Source of the DNA: an uncultured Flavobacteriales bacterium
GTDB lineage: Bacteria; Bacteroidota; Bacteroidia; Flavobacteriales_D; SKUL01
DNA length: 6,086 nucleotides
Direction: 5' to 3'
Assembly (NCBI GenBank): GCA_937911795.1
Contig: CALDPJ010000370.1
Coordinates: forward strand, 1 to 6,086
Part shown: positions 1 through 6,086 of the stretch, piece by piece
Layout of the letters: every line of letters starts with the position of its first letter
Numbering within the stretch: the first letter of the stretch is position 1
Notes under the pieces: model-generated
What the model was told of the DNA's origin: nothing
Database searches by the model: none
Seen by the model: only the letters and a program-made list of their open reading frames with translations
Program-made: the position numbers and the translations under genes

Positions 1-112
1 GGCCGCTCGGGCTATCGGCGCATCGCCGATCGTGCTGCGCAACTCTATGCGCCGGTGGTGCACGTGGCGTATGAAGACGCCGAGGCCTACGCGGTCTGGG
101 CTGGCAAAAGAT
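1..112. other. GC-rich foreign segment fused to gldK (probable chimeric join near 100-125)
   Basis: By hand count bases 1-110 are about 67% GC, while 111-220 are about 50% and the genes beyond are lower still. GC at third codon positions falls from 26 of 36 codons to 14 of the next 36. All four arginines in the first part use CGN codons, while the next five (109, 145, 148, 190, 196) are all AGA. The encoded PVVHVAYEDAEAYAVWAGKR is typical of stand-alone FGE-type proteins, where it leads straight into RLPTEAEWEYAAR. GldK proteins, as I remember them, have a different sequence with an extra stretch of roughly 15-20 residues before RLPTE. The exact breakpoint cannot be placed because both families share the motif. 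An assembly or amplification chimera is the simplest reading; real recombination is possible. Confidence 0.7.
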
Positions 113-603
113 TGCCCACAGAAGCGGAATGGGAATATGCTGCAAGAAGAGGTCTAGATTTGAGCCCATACCCATGGGGAGGTCCTTATATCAGAAACAG
201 ATTAGGCTGCCCGCTGGCAAACTTTAAACCTTTACGTGGTGACTATGTGGATGATGATGGATTCCAGACTGTGGATGTAAGTTCTTATGAGCCTAATGGC
301 TATGGACTATATTGCATGGCTGGTAACGTGGCCGAATGGACCAATACCGCCTTCGATGAATCTGTTTACGATTTTTCACATGACATGAATCCTGAATATC
401 AGTATGATGCTAAAACCAACGATCCACCCGCGTTAAAGCGCAAAGTTATTCGCGGTGGATCCTGGAAGGACATATCATATTATTTGCAATGTGGCACCCG
501 AACATACGAATATCAGGATACTGCCAAAGCATACGTAGGTTTCCGTTCAGTAATGAGCTACCTGGGAAGAGGTAAAACCGGAGACCCAAATACTTGGAAC
601 TAA
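1..603 (+). CDS. gldK: GldK/PorK, T9SS ring lipoprotein, C-terminal part (5' end missing and probably chimeric)
   Basis: GldK is an outer-membrane lipoprotein that forms the periplasmic T9SS ring with GldN. It has an FGE-sulfatase fold without the FGE enzymatic role. The frame is open from base 1 to the TAA at 601-603 (200 codons), so the lipoprotein signal and N-terminal half lie outside. Counting from base 1, visible fold motifs are RLPTEAEWEYAAR (37-49), GLYCMAGNVAEW (102-113), RGGSWKD (151-157) and GFR (180-182). The stretches LDLSPYPWGGPY, ANFKPLRG and RTYEYQDTAKAYVGFR are GldK-type, and gldLMN follow directly. An in-frame GTG at 55 is not a believable start because homology continues upstream of it. 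Codons 1 to about 36 look like an ordinary FGE protein from a GC-rich genome and probably do not belong to this gene. The GldK identity is secure from about codon 51 onward; residues before that should not be used. Confidence 0.88.
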   Translation, partial: GRSGYRRIADRAAQLYAPVVHVAYEDAEAYAVWAGKRLPTEAEWEYAARRGLDLSPYPWGGPYIRNRLGCPLANFKPLRGDYVDDDGFQTVDVSSYEPNGYGLYCMAGNVAEWTNTAFDESVYDFSHDMNPEYQYDAKTNDPPALKRKVIRGGSWKDISYYLQCGTRTYEYQDTAKAYVGFRSVMSYLGRGKTGDPNTWN

Positions 604-649
604 TCACAATAATCAATTCTAACCAAAATCAAATTAAAGCTAGGGAATT

Positions 650-1432
650 ATGAAACCAGGAAGTAAAAATTGGAAAAAGTTCATGGCCAAATTGTATGGC
701 TGGGGTGCAGCAATCGTAATTTTAGGTGCACTCTTTAAGATTCAGCACTGGCCGGGAGCTGGACTCATGCTCACAATCGGTTTGTCAACAGAAGCAGTGA
801 TCTTTTTCTTTTCCGCTTTTGAACCATTGCACGAAGAGCCGGATTGGGGTTTGGTATACCCTGAACTAAACACAGGTGAGAAGGCTGAACACAGCGATGC
901 CCTGATTGAAGATAAAGGATCAATAACCGAGCAACTCGATCATATGCTCGAAGAAGCACGAATAGAACCGGAACTTATCGCCAGTTTGGGAGAAGGAATG
1001 CGTGCACTCAGTACACAAGCCAGTCAACTACGCGAAATGGGCGATGCCTCTGTCGCTACCAACGAGTATGTTGATAACCTAAAAGGAGCGTCAACCCGCG
1101 TTTCTGAATTGTCTGATTCCTACGCGAAAGCTTCAGAAACCCTTGTTGGTTTGACCAGTCATGCTGAAGCAGGTGAATCCGCCGGTGCCAGCCTTGAGAA
1201 AATGTCTGCCAACCTTTCTCAGCTTAATAATATGTATGAATTGCAATATGAAGAATTGAGCAAAACCAGAGGTCTCTATGCTGGGATTGGCGAATTGCTT
1301 ACCAATCTTCATGAATCAATTGATGATACAAGAAAGTACAAAGAGAACATTGCAGCCCTATCCAGCAATTTAGCTTCGTTGAATACCGTATACGGCAATA
1401 TGCTGTCGGCTATGACCATCAACAAGCAGTAA
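650..1432 (+). CDS. gldL: GldL/PorL, T9SS inner-membrane motor protein
   Basis: GldL is the proton-channel subunit of the GldLM motor that powers type IX secretion and gliding. The 260-residue product has two N-terminal membrane helices (about 14-31 and 38-57) joined by a short loop containing HWPG. A conserved FEP and LVYPEL stretch follows, then a long cytoplasmic region (about 85-260) rich in predicted coiled coil. Charged residues sit in or next to the membrane at Lys30, Glu48 and Glu58; by alignment from memory they match Lys27, Glu49 and Glu59 of the Flavobacterium johnsoniae protein. The ATG at 650 gives the family's usual short polar N-terminus; no Shine-Dalgarno sequence is evident. 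It lies 46 bases after gldK and 36 before gldM with no terminator between. The protein is somewhat longer than the F. johnsoniae one (about 215 residues as I recall), the extra being in the coiled-coil tail. Confidence 0.95.
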   Translation: MKPGSKNWKKFMAKLYGWGAAIVILGALFKIQHWPGAGLMLTIGLSTEAVIFFFSAFEPLHEEPDWGLVYPELNTGEKAEHSDALIEDKGSITEQLDHMLEEARIEPELIASLGEGMRALSTQASQLREMGDASVATNEYVDNLKGASTRVSELSDSYAKASETLVGLTSHAEAGESAGASLEKMSANLSQLNNMYELQYEELSKTRGLYAGIGELLTNLHESIDDTRKYKENIAALSSNLASLNTVYGNMLSAMTINKQ

Positions 1433-1468
1433 TACATTTTATTAACCAAACAAATAAGTTGCTAAAAA

Positions 1469-3142
1469 ATGGCTGGAGGCAAAGAAACACCGAGGCAGAA
1501 GATGATCGGTATGATGTACCTGGTGCTTACCGCACTGTTGGCACTCAACGTATCGAAAGAAATTCTTGATGCTTTTGTAATAATAAATGAAGGTCTTGAA
1601 TCCACGAAAATTACTTTCAAGGATAAGATCAGCGATCAATATGCTCGATTCGAGGCGTCTTTTAATGAAAATCAGACAAAGTATCGGGAAAACTGGGAAA
1701 AGGCAAAAGAAGTGCGACAATTGTCTGATGACCTGATCAATCAGGTGGATCAAATGAAAGCATACCTAATTTCTAATGTGGAAGGCAAACCTATTGAAGA
1801 GGTAATTGCTGACAATGGAAGAGGTCAGGATACGGTTCTATCACTGCAATATGTCCAGACCAAAGACAATTATGACATCAGTACCAATGTTATGATTGGA
1901 GAAAATCCCGGTCTGCCAAGAGCAGAACATCCGGACGGAAACCATTTAACTGCTTTGAACCTTCGTGAAAATCTGGAGACATACAGAGATCGTTTAAAGG
2001 AATTGCTGGGTGACAATAATCCGGTATTGGTTGGAAACCTGGAAAATTCATTTGATTTCTCAGAAAGAAAGGATGCTTCAGGTACTGTGACGAATTGGGA
2101 ATCGATGAACTTTTATCACATTCCAATAGCTGCAGTTGTTACGAATTTGTCCAAAATTCAGACGGATGTTCGAAATGCGGAATCAGATCTCGTAACCTAT
2201 CTGATGGCGGATGTAGAAGCCGCATCTTTTAAGTTTACGAAATTGAGACCGATTGCAATTCCACAGTCTAATTATGTATTACAGGGTGATACCTTTAAAG
2301 CGGATGTATTCCTGGCAGCTTATGACGACACTAACTTCCCGACCGTTGAAATAGGGGTGGATGAAACCGTAGAGCATGACTCAGCCAACACCGCATTAAC
2401 CGGTGAATCGCGAATCGTTGAAATCGGAGACGATGGATTTGCGAAGTTGAAAATTCCTGCAGATCAGATTGGTTTCCGAAACTGGAAAGGGGTGATCAAA
2501 TTTCGTGGTCCAACAGGTGAAGTGCCATATTTGTTTGATGTAGAATACGAAGTTGCGAAACCGTCGCTGGTTGTATCACCTACAAAAATGAATGTATTTT
2601 ATCGGGGTCTCCAGAATCCCGTGGAAATATCTGTTCCCGGATTTTCGGCAGAAAAAATTCAACCGTCCATGACCAACGGTACTTTAACACGAACCAGTGA
2701 AGGTTGGGTTGCGGTACCAGGCAGAGGTTCAGAATCGGTGATCAGTGTAACTACCGAGACCGAAGATGGAACGAAGAAAAATATGGGAAGCATGACCTTT
2801 CGTTGCAAGAACGTACCTAAACCGGTACCTGTTTTTGGAGGTTTGAGTATTGGTGATACCAGAATTGAAAAGAATCTTGCATCGGCACAACTCGGTGTTG
2901 GCGCCAAAATGGAGGATTTTGTATTTGATCTTGATTATCCTGTGGTTTCCTTTGAACTTACAACAATGGTACGGGGTGAAGCAATTAATGAAAAATCGAA
3001 CAGCAACCGATTGACTCCAAAAATGAAGGAAATGCTGAATAACGTAGGGCGGAATCAAAGAATTCTAATCGAAAACATTAAAGCGAAAGCACCGGATGGA
3101 TCCATCAATCCAATCGGTAACCTATCCTTTACTGTTTACTAA
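1469..3142 (+). CDS. gldM: GldM/PorM, T9SS motor shaft protein
   Basis: GldM is the dimeric shaft of the motor: its single membrane helix sits inside the GldL ring and its periplasmic part reaches the GldK-GldN ring. The 557-residue product begins MAGGKETPRQKMIGMMYLVL, the hallmark GldM N-terminus, with Arg9 just before the membrane helix (about 12-28). The helical first periplasmic domain (about 30-225) is rich in charged residues. The remainder is mostly beta-type sequence, consistent with the stacked Ig-like domains known for GldM; it includes a VSPTKMNVFYRGLQNPV segment near 370-385 and ends in NLSFTVY. There is no cleavable signal peptide, as expected. The length is about 40 residues above the F. 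johnsoniae protein as I recall it. The ATG at 1469 gives the conserved N-terminus exactly. The stop is only 10 bases before the gldN start, so the two are probably translated from one message. Confidence 0.96.
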   Translation: MAGGKETPRQKMIGMMYLVLTALLALNVSKEILDAFVIINEGLESTKITFKDKISDQYARFEASFNENQTKYRENWEKAKEVRQLSDDLINQVDQMKAYLISNVEGKPIEEVIADNGRGQDTVLSLQYVQTKDNYDISTNVMIGENPGLPRAEHPDGNHLTALNLRENLETYRDRLKELLGDNNPVLVGNLENSFDFSERKDASGTVTNWESMNFYHIPIAAVVTNLSKIQTDVRNAESDLVTYLMADVEAASFKFTKLRPIAIPQSNYVLQGDTFKADVFLAAYDDTNFPTVEIGVDETVEHDSANTALTGESRIVEIGDDGFAKLKIPADQIGFRNWKGVIKFRGPTGEVPYLFDVEYEVAKPSLVVSPTKMNVFYRGLQNPVEISVPGFSAEKIQPSMTNGTLTRTSEGWVAVPGRGSESVISVTTETEDGTKKNMGSMTFRCKNVPKPVPVFGGLSIGDTRIEKNLASAQLGVGAKMEDFVFDLDYPVVSFELTTMVRGEAINEKSNSNRLTPKMKEMLNNVGRNQRILIENIKAKAPDGSINPIGNLSFTVY

Positions 3143-3152
3143 AACGATAGTT

Positions 3153-4013
3153 ATGAAAAAGGCGGTATTAATTTTTGCTTCAGCTTTCTTCTTTACTCTT
3201 GGAGTGAACGTGGAGAAAGCGAATGCTCAGACAGTTTTGGATGGAGCTTATATTAAAGAGCACACCAAAACCAAAAAAATCATTCAGTACCCGCATTTGC
3301 GGGAGGCTGATGTGATGTGGTCTACGCGTGTTTGGCGTGTAATTGATCTGAAGCAAAAGATTAATCACCCGCTTTTCTTTCCGCACACCGAGATCAACAA
3401 CCGTAAAAGTTTGTTTCAGGTTATTCGCGACGGACTGATTGTAGATGGCTCATTTACCGCCTACGATCCAGGGGTGACGCTGGATGATGAGTTCAATGTA
3501 CCCATGCTAATTTCAGAAGTTGAAGGCGTTTTGTCTGAAGTTGATACCATGTATGTGGCCGATCCCGATAATATGGATGAGCAGGTTATGGTTATTCAGC
3601 CAAACGATATCACTCCCGATATGATTGAGCGGTATCTGATCAAAGAGGATTGGTATTTTGACAAACAGCGATCAGAATTATATGTGCGAATCATCGGAAT
3701 GGCACCACAAATTGCCAATATCACGGCTGACGGAGAAAGAACCGGTGCTTTTGAAACACTTTTTTGGTTGTACTTTCCGGAATGCCGATATGTACTTTCT
3801 GAATGGGATGTATATAACCGGGCAAATGATGCAGAGCGCCGGTCATTTGATGATGTCTTCATGAAGCGACAGTTTGCCAGTTACATTTATAAAGAGCAGA
3901 ACGTATACGACCGCAGTATCGTCGAATATGCCACTGGTGTTGACGCACTGTTGGAGTCGGAGCGGATCAAGGAAGAAATTTTCTTACTTGAACATGATCT
4001 GTGGAGCTTTTAA
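3153..4013 (+). CDS. gldN: GldN/PorN, T9SS periplasmic ring protein
   Basis: GldN is a periplasmic protein that binds GldK to form the large ring contacted by the tip of GldM. The product is 286 residues. I chose the ATG at 3153 rather than the in-frame ATG at 3096: the upstream one lies inside gldM and would put 19 unrelated residues before a good signal peptide. From 3153 the protein starts MKKAVLIFASAFFFTLGV, a basic end then a hydrophobic core, followed by a likely signal peptidase I site after ANA (residues 23-25, mature end QTVLDG). The mature part has the family pattern: EADVMWSTRVWRVIDLKQK, NHPLFFP, then a DDEF segment and a C-terminal half with VGAP-like beta sequence including RSELYVRIIGMAP. 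It is the last gene of the gldKLMN run; a strong terminator begins 25 bases after its stop. Confidence 0.94.
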   Translation: MKKAVLIFASAFFFTLGVNVEKANAQTVLDGAYIKEHTKTKKIIQYPHLREADVMWSTRVWRVIDLKQKINHPLFFPHTEINNRKSLFQVIRDGLIVDGSFTAYDPGVTLDDEFNVPMLISEVEGVLSEVDTMYVADPDNMDEQVMVIQPNDITPDMIERYLIKEDWYFDKQRSELYVRIIGMAPQIANITADGERTGAFETLFWLYFPECRYVLSEWDVYNRANDAERRSFDDVFMKRQFASYIYKEQNVYDRSIVEYATGVDALLESERIKEEIFLLEHDLWSF

Positions 4014-4038
4014 AGAAAAAATAGCAACCTTTGTATGA

Positions 4039-4066
4039 GAAAAAAGCGCCACATGGCGCTTTTTTC
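4039..4066 (+). terminator. Rho-independent terminator after gldN
   Basis: A perfect inverted repeat pairs 12 bases (4039-4050) with 12 bases (4055-4066) around a 4-base ACAT loop. The GCGCC/GGCGC core is flanked by six A on the left and six T on the right, followed by CTTT, so it should work in either direction. It ends the gldKLMN transcript and lies 20 bases before the ABC-F start. The ABC-F gene therefore needs readthrough or a promoter in or close to this short gap. Confidence 0.92.
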
Positions 4067-4086
4067 TTTGACTATAATTTGACGAT

Positions 4087-6021
4087 TTGATCAATATCAG
4101 CAACATAACGCTCCATTTTGCAGACCGCCCCATTTTTGATGAGGTGTCATTCCAGGTTAATACTCAGGACAGAGTTGGTCTGGTCGGTCGAAACGGTGCC
4201 GGTAAGTCAACCATGCTGAAAGTAATAGCCGGCGAAATTATTCCGAACAAGGGCGACGTCGCAAAGCCTAAGGAATACACTATTGGATATCTTCCGCAGG
4301 AGATCAATCATTTCTCAGAACAATCCGTCTTCAACGAAGTCTCGGGTGCTCTTGTCGAAGAGAAAAAAATATCGACTCGAATTGATGAGATTCAGGCTGC
4401 ATTTGACAAAGGAGTAGAAGACATGGATGAAATGTCTGAACTGCTCGAAGAATTTAACGCATTAAATCACCGGTATCAGGTTATTGGAGCTGGTGCTTCC
4501 GAAGAACAGACAGAAAGAATTCTGAAAGGTCTGGGCTTTAGCCGCAGTGATTTTGACCGTCCTTTGAACGAGTTTAGCGGTGGATGGAAAATGCGGGTTG
4601 AGCTTGCCAAAATTCTGTTAACCGCACCAGATTTACTATTGCTCGATGAGCCGACGAACCACCTCGATATTGAATCGATTCAATGGCTCGAGCAGTTCCT
4701 CAAAAATTACAGCGGTGCCATGATTCTGATATCTCACGACGTTGCTTTTTTGGATGGAGTAACCAATCGCACCGTAGAAATTATAAATGGCAATATCCGC
4801 GATTATAATTCGAATTATACAGGCTATGTAGAGCAACGCGAAATCATTGTCGAAAAACAAATGCAGGACGCCCGGAATCAGGAGAAGTATATAAAGAATA
4901 CCGAGCAACTTATTAATAAATTCCGGGCTAAAGCAAGTAAAGCTTCCTTTGCACAATCGTTAATTAAGAAGCTCGATAAGCTCGAACGGGTAGAGGTGGA
5001 TGATGATCAGTTGCAGTCACTCAATCTAAATTTTGGTGAAGTGGTTCGTGCCGGGAAGGTTCCTTTGCGAGCCGAGGGTCTTGCCAAATCATTCGGTGAG
5101 AATCATCTTTTCGGCGATGTCAATCTGGAACTGGAAAGGGGTGAGAAAGTTGCGCTCATTGGTAAAAATGGTGTAGGTAAAACCACCTTGTTGAAAATTC
5201 TGGTGGGTGATGAACGTGCCGGCGCCGGAAAAGTAGAAGTCGGTCATAATGTAAAGCTGGGATATTTTGCACAGCACCAAACGGCTACGTTGCAGGAAGA
5301 CCTTACTGTTTTTGAAGTCATAGACCAGGAGGCCACAGGTGATATGCGAACCAAAGTCCGGGCGCTACTCGGTACTTTTTTGTTTCGCGGAGATGATATC
5401 TACAAAAAGGTGAAAGTTCTTAGTGGAGGTGAAAAATCAAGATTGGCGTTGTGCAGGCTCATGCTGAAGCCATATAACATGCTCATAATGGATGAGCCTA
5501 CCAATCACCTCGATATCGATAGTAAACAGGTTTTGAAACAAGCACTCCTTGGGTTTAAAGGAACATTGTTGATTGTATCCCACGACCGTCAGTTTTTGCA
5601 GGGAATGACCGATAAATTATTTGAAATTCAGTCCGGCGGGTTGAAGGTTCACTATGATGACATTAGCACATTCCTGGCACAGCGCAGTGCTGAAAACATT
5701 GCGCAGTTCGAGCAAGTTGAAAAAGCATCGAAGAAGCCAAAGGCTGTTGCTTCACAACAAACTCCCAATCAACGAAAGCAACTGGAGAAGGAATTGCGCA
5801 GCAAGAACAGCCAGGTTAAAAAACTGGAGGATAAAATTTCTAAACTTGAAGCGCTGGTTGAAAGGTTGAATACCGAAAGTGCTTCCCTCGATTTCAGCGA
5901 TCAGGACGCAGTTCGACTGAAGTTTGACGAAGTGAATAAGGCAAAGGAACAGTTAAAACAGGCTGAGAAAAATTGGGAAATAGCAGCCGGTGAAGTCGAG
6001 AAGATTGAGAAGCAATTATAG
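4087..6021 (+). CDS. ABC-F family ATPase (YheS/Uup-like), ribosome-associated
   Basis: ABC-F proteins are soluble tandem ATPases that bind the ribosomal E site and help stalled or slow translation; some give antibiotic resistance. The 644-residue product has nucleotide-binding domain 1 with Walker A GRNGAGKST (34-42), signature FSGGW (163-167), Walker B LLLLDEP (183-189) and switch His217. The inter-domain linker (about 240-310) has the KFRAKASKA motif near the tRNA-contacting tip. Domain 2 has GKNGVGKTT (359-367), LSGGE (445-449), LIMDEP (466-471) and His499. Both catalytic glutamates (188, 470) are present, so both sites look active. A charged coiled-coil C-terminal domain spans about 555-644. 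There are no membrane segments. The start is TTG at 4087: a TAA lies in frame at 4075-4077, the next methionine (43) falls after Walker A, and MINISNITLHF fits the family start. The linker and GYFAQHQ resemble YheS most; a resistance role has no specific support. Confidence 0.93.
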   Translation: MINISNITLHFADRPIFDEVSFQVNTQDRVGLVGRNGAGKSTMLKVIAGEIIPNKGDVAKPKEYTIGYLPQEINHFSEQSVFNEVSGALVEEKKISTRIDEIQAAFDKGVEDMDEMSELLEEFNALNHRYQVIGAGASEEQTERILKGLGFSRSDFDRPLNEFSGGWKMRVELAKILLTAPDLLLLDEPTNHLDIESIQWLEQFLKNYSGAMILISHDVAFLDGVTNRTVEIINGNIRDYNSNYTGYVEQREIIVEKQMQDARNQEKYIKNTEQLINKFRAKASKASFAQSLIKKLDKLERVEVDDDQLQSLNLNFGEVVRAGKVPLRAEGLAKSFGENHLFGDVNLELERGEKVALIGKNGVGKTTLLKILVGDERAGAGKVEVGHNVKLGYFAQHQTATLQEDLTVFEVIDQEATGDMRTKVRALLGTFLFRGDDIYKKVKVLSGGEKSRLALCRLMLKPYNMLIMDEPTNHLDIDSKQVLKQALLGFKGTLLIVSHDRQFLQGMTDKLFEIQSGGLKVHYDDISTFLAQRSAENIAQFEQVEKASKKPKAVASQQTPNQRKQLEKELRSKNSQVKKLEDKISKLEALVERLNTESASLDFSDQDAVRLKFDEVNKAKEQLKQAEKNWEIAAGEVEKIEKQL

Positions 6022-6086
6022 AATTATTATCAATTAGGTTGGCATCCTTTTAATTACACTTGACGTTGACGACCTCCCGTACGGGC
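6022..6086. other. Short tail after the ABC-F gene, GC-rich at its end
   Basis: Bases 6022-6059 are AT-rich with no hairpin terminator that I can see. From 6060 the sequence turns GC-rich: TTGACG occurs twice in tandem (6060-6071), then a 10-base palindrome CCCGTACGGG (6076-6085). Read on the minus strand, one frame is open from the right edge to a stop near 6052-6054, but this is far too short to call a gene. The compositional change may be another joined end. Confidence 0.4.

Noticed and set aside
1..6. Window begins GGCCGC, the end left by NotI cutting, suggesting a cloning junction
   Set aside because: Six bases in a GC-rich coding stretch are easily chance; the other end shows no matching site and no vector sequence is recognisable.
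3096..3152. Longer gldN start inside gldM, adding 19 residues
   Set aside because: The extension overlaps gldM and hides a clear signal peptide that begins at the ATG at 3153.
771..3386. Minus-strand open frames opposite gldL, gldM and gldN
   Set aside because: They lie opposite well-conserved genes, encode low-complexity or unlikely proteins, and match no family I recognise.
4026..4033. AACCTTTG as a Bacteroidota -7 promoter box (TAnnTTTG)
   Set aside because: The first base does not match, no TTTG lies about 19 bases upstream, and transcription from it would run straight into the terminator hairpin.
5654..5869. Small plus-strand frame inside the ABC-F C-terminal region
   Set aside because: It is an out-of-frame reading of the lysine- and glutamate-rich coiled coil, giving an arginine- and serine-rich product with no features of its own.
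4087..6021. ABC-F as an antibiotic resistance determinant or a transporter for the T9SS
   Set aside because: It has no membrane segments or partner permease, and the linker resembles housekeeping YheS-type proteins rather than a known resistance subgroup.

Overview
The window is a piece of a Bacteroidota genome, moderately AT-rich over most of its length. It carries the core of the type IX secretion system (T9SS) / gliding motility locus in its standard order: the 3' part of gldK, then complete gldL, gldM and gldN (porKLMN in Porphyromonas). An ABC-F family ATPase gene follows. All five genes are on the + strand. GldKLMN is confined to Bacteroidota, which fixes the phylum; I cannot name a genus from the sequence. 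Translation starts lack clear Shine-Dalgarno sequences, as is usual in this phylum.

Layout: 1-603 gldK C-terminal part (open at the left edge); 650-1432 gldL; 1469-3142 gldM; 3153-4013 gldN; 4039-4066 a perfect hairpin terminator; 4087-6021 ABC-F ATPase with a TTG start; 6022-6086 a short tail without a gene. The spacers inside gldKLMN are only 46, 36 and 10 bases and hold no terminator, so the four genes read as one operon ending at the hairpin.

How the genes work together: GldL (two inner-membrane helices plus a cytoplasmic coiled coil) and GldM (one inner-membrane helix plus a long periplasmic shaft) form the proton-driven motor. GldM reaches across the periplasm to the ring made of the lipoprotein GldK and the periplasmic protein GldN under the outer membrane, and so powers T9SS export and, in gliding species, adhesin movement. 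The ABC-F protein is a soluble ribosome-associated ATPase with no evident link to secretion; the terminator separates it from the operon.

The most notable observation is not a new system but a likely sequence chimera. The first ~110 bases are GC-rich, use different codons, and encode a generic formylglycine-generating-enzyme (FGE) type sequence rather than GldK. They join the real gldK inside the motif most conserved between the two families. The last ~27 bases also turn GC-rich. I found no previously undescribed biological system here.
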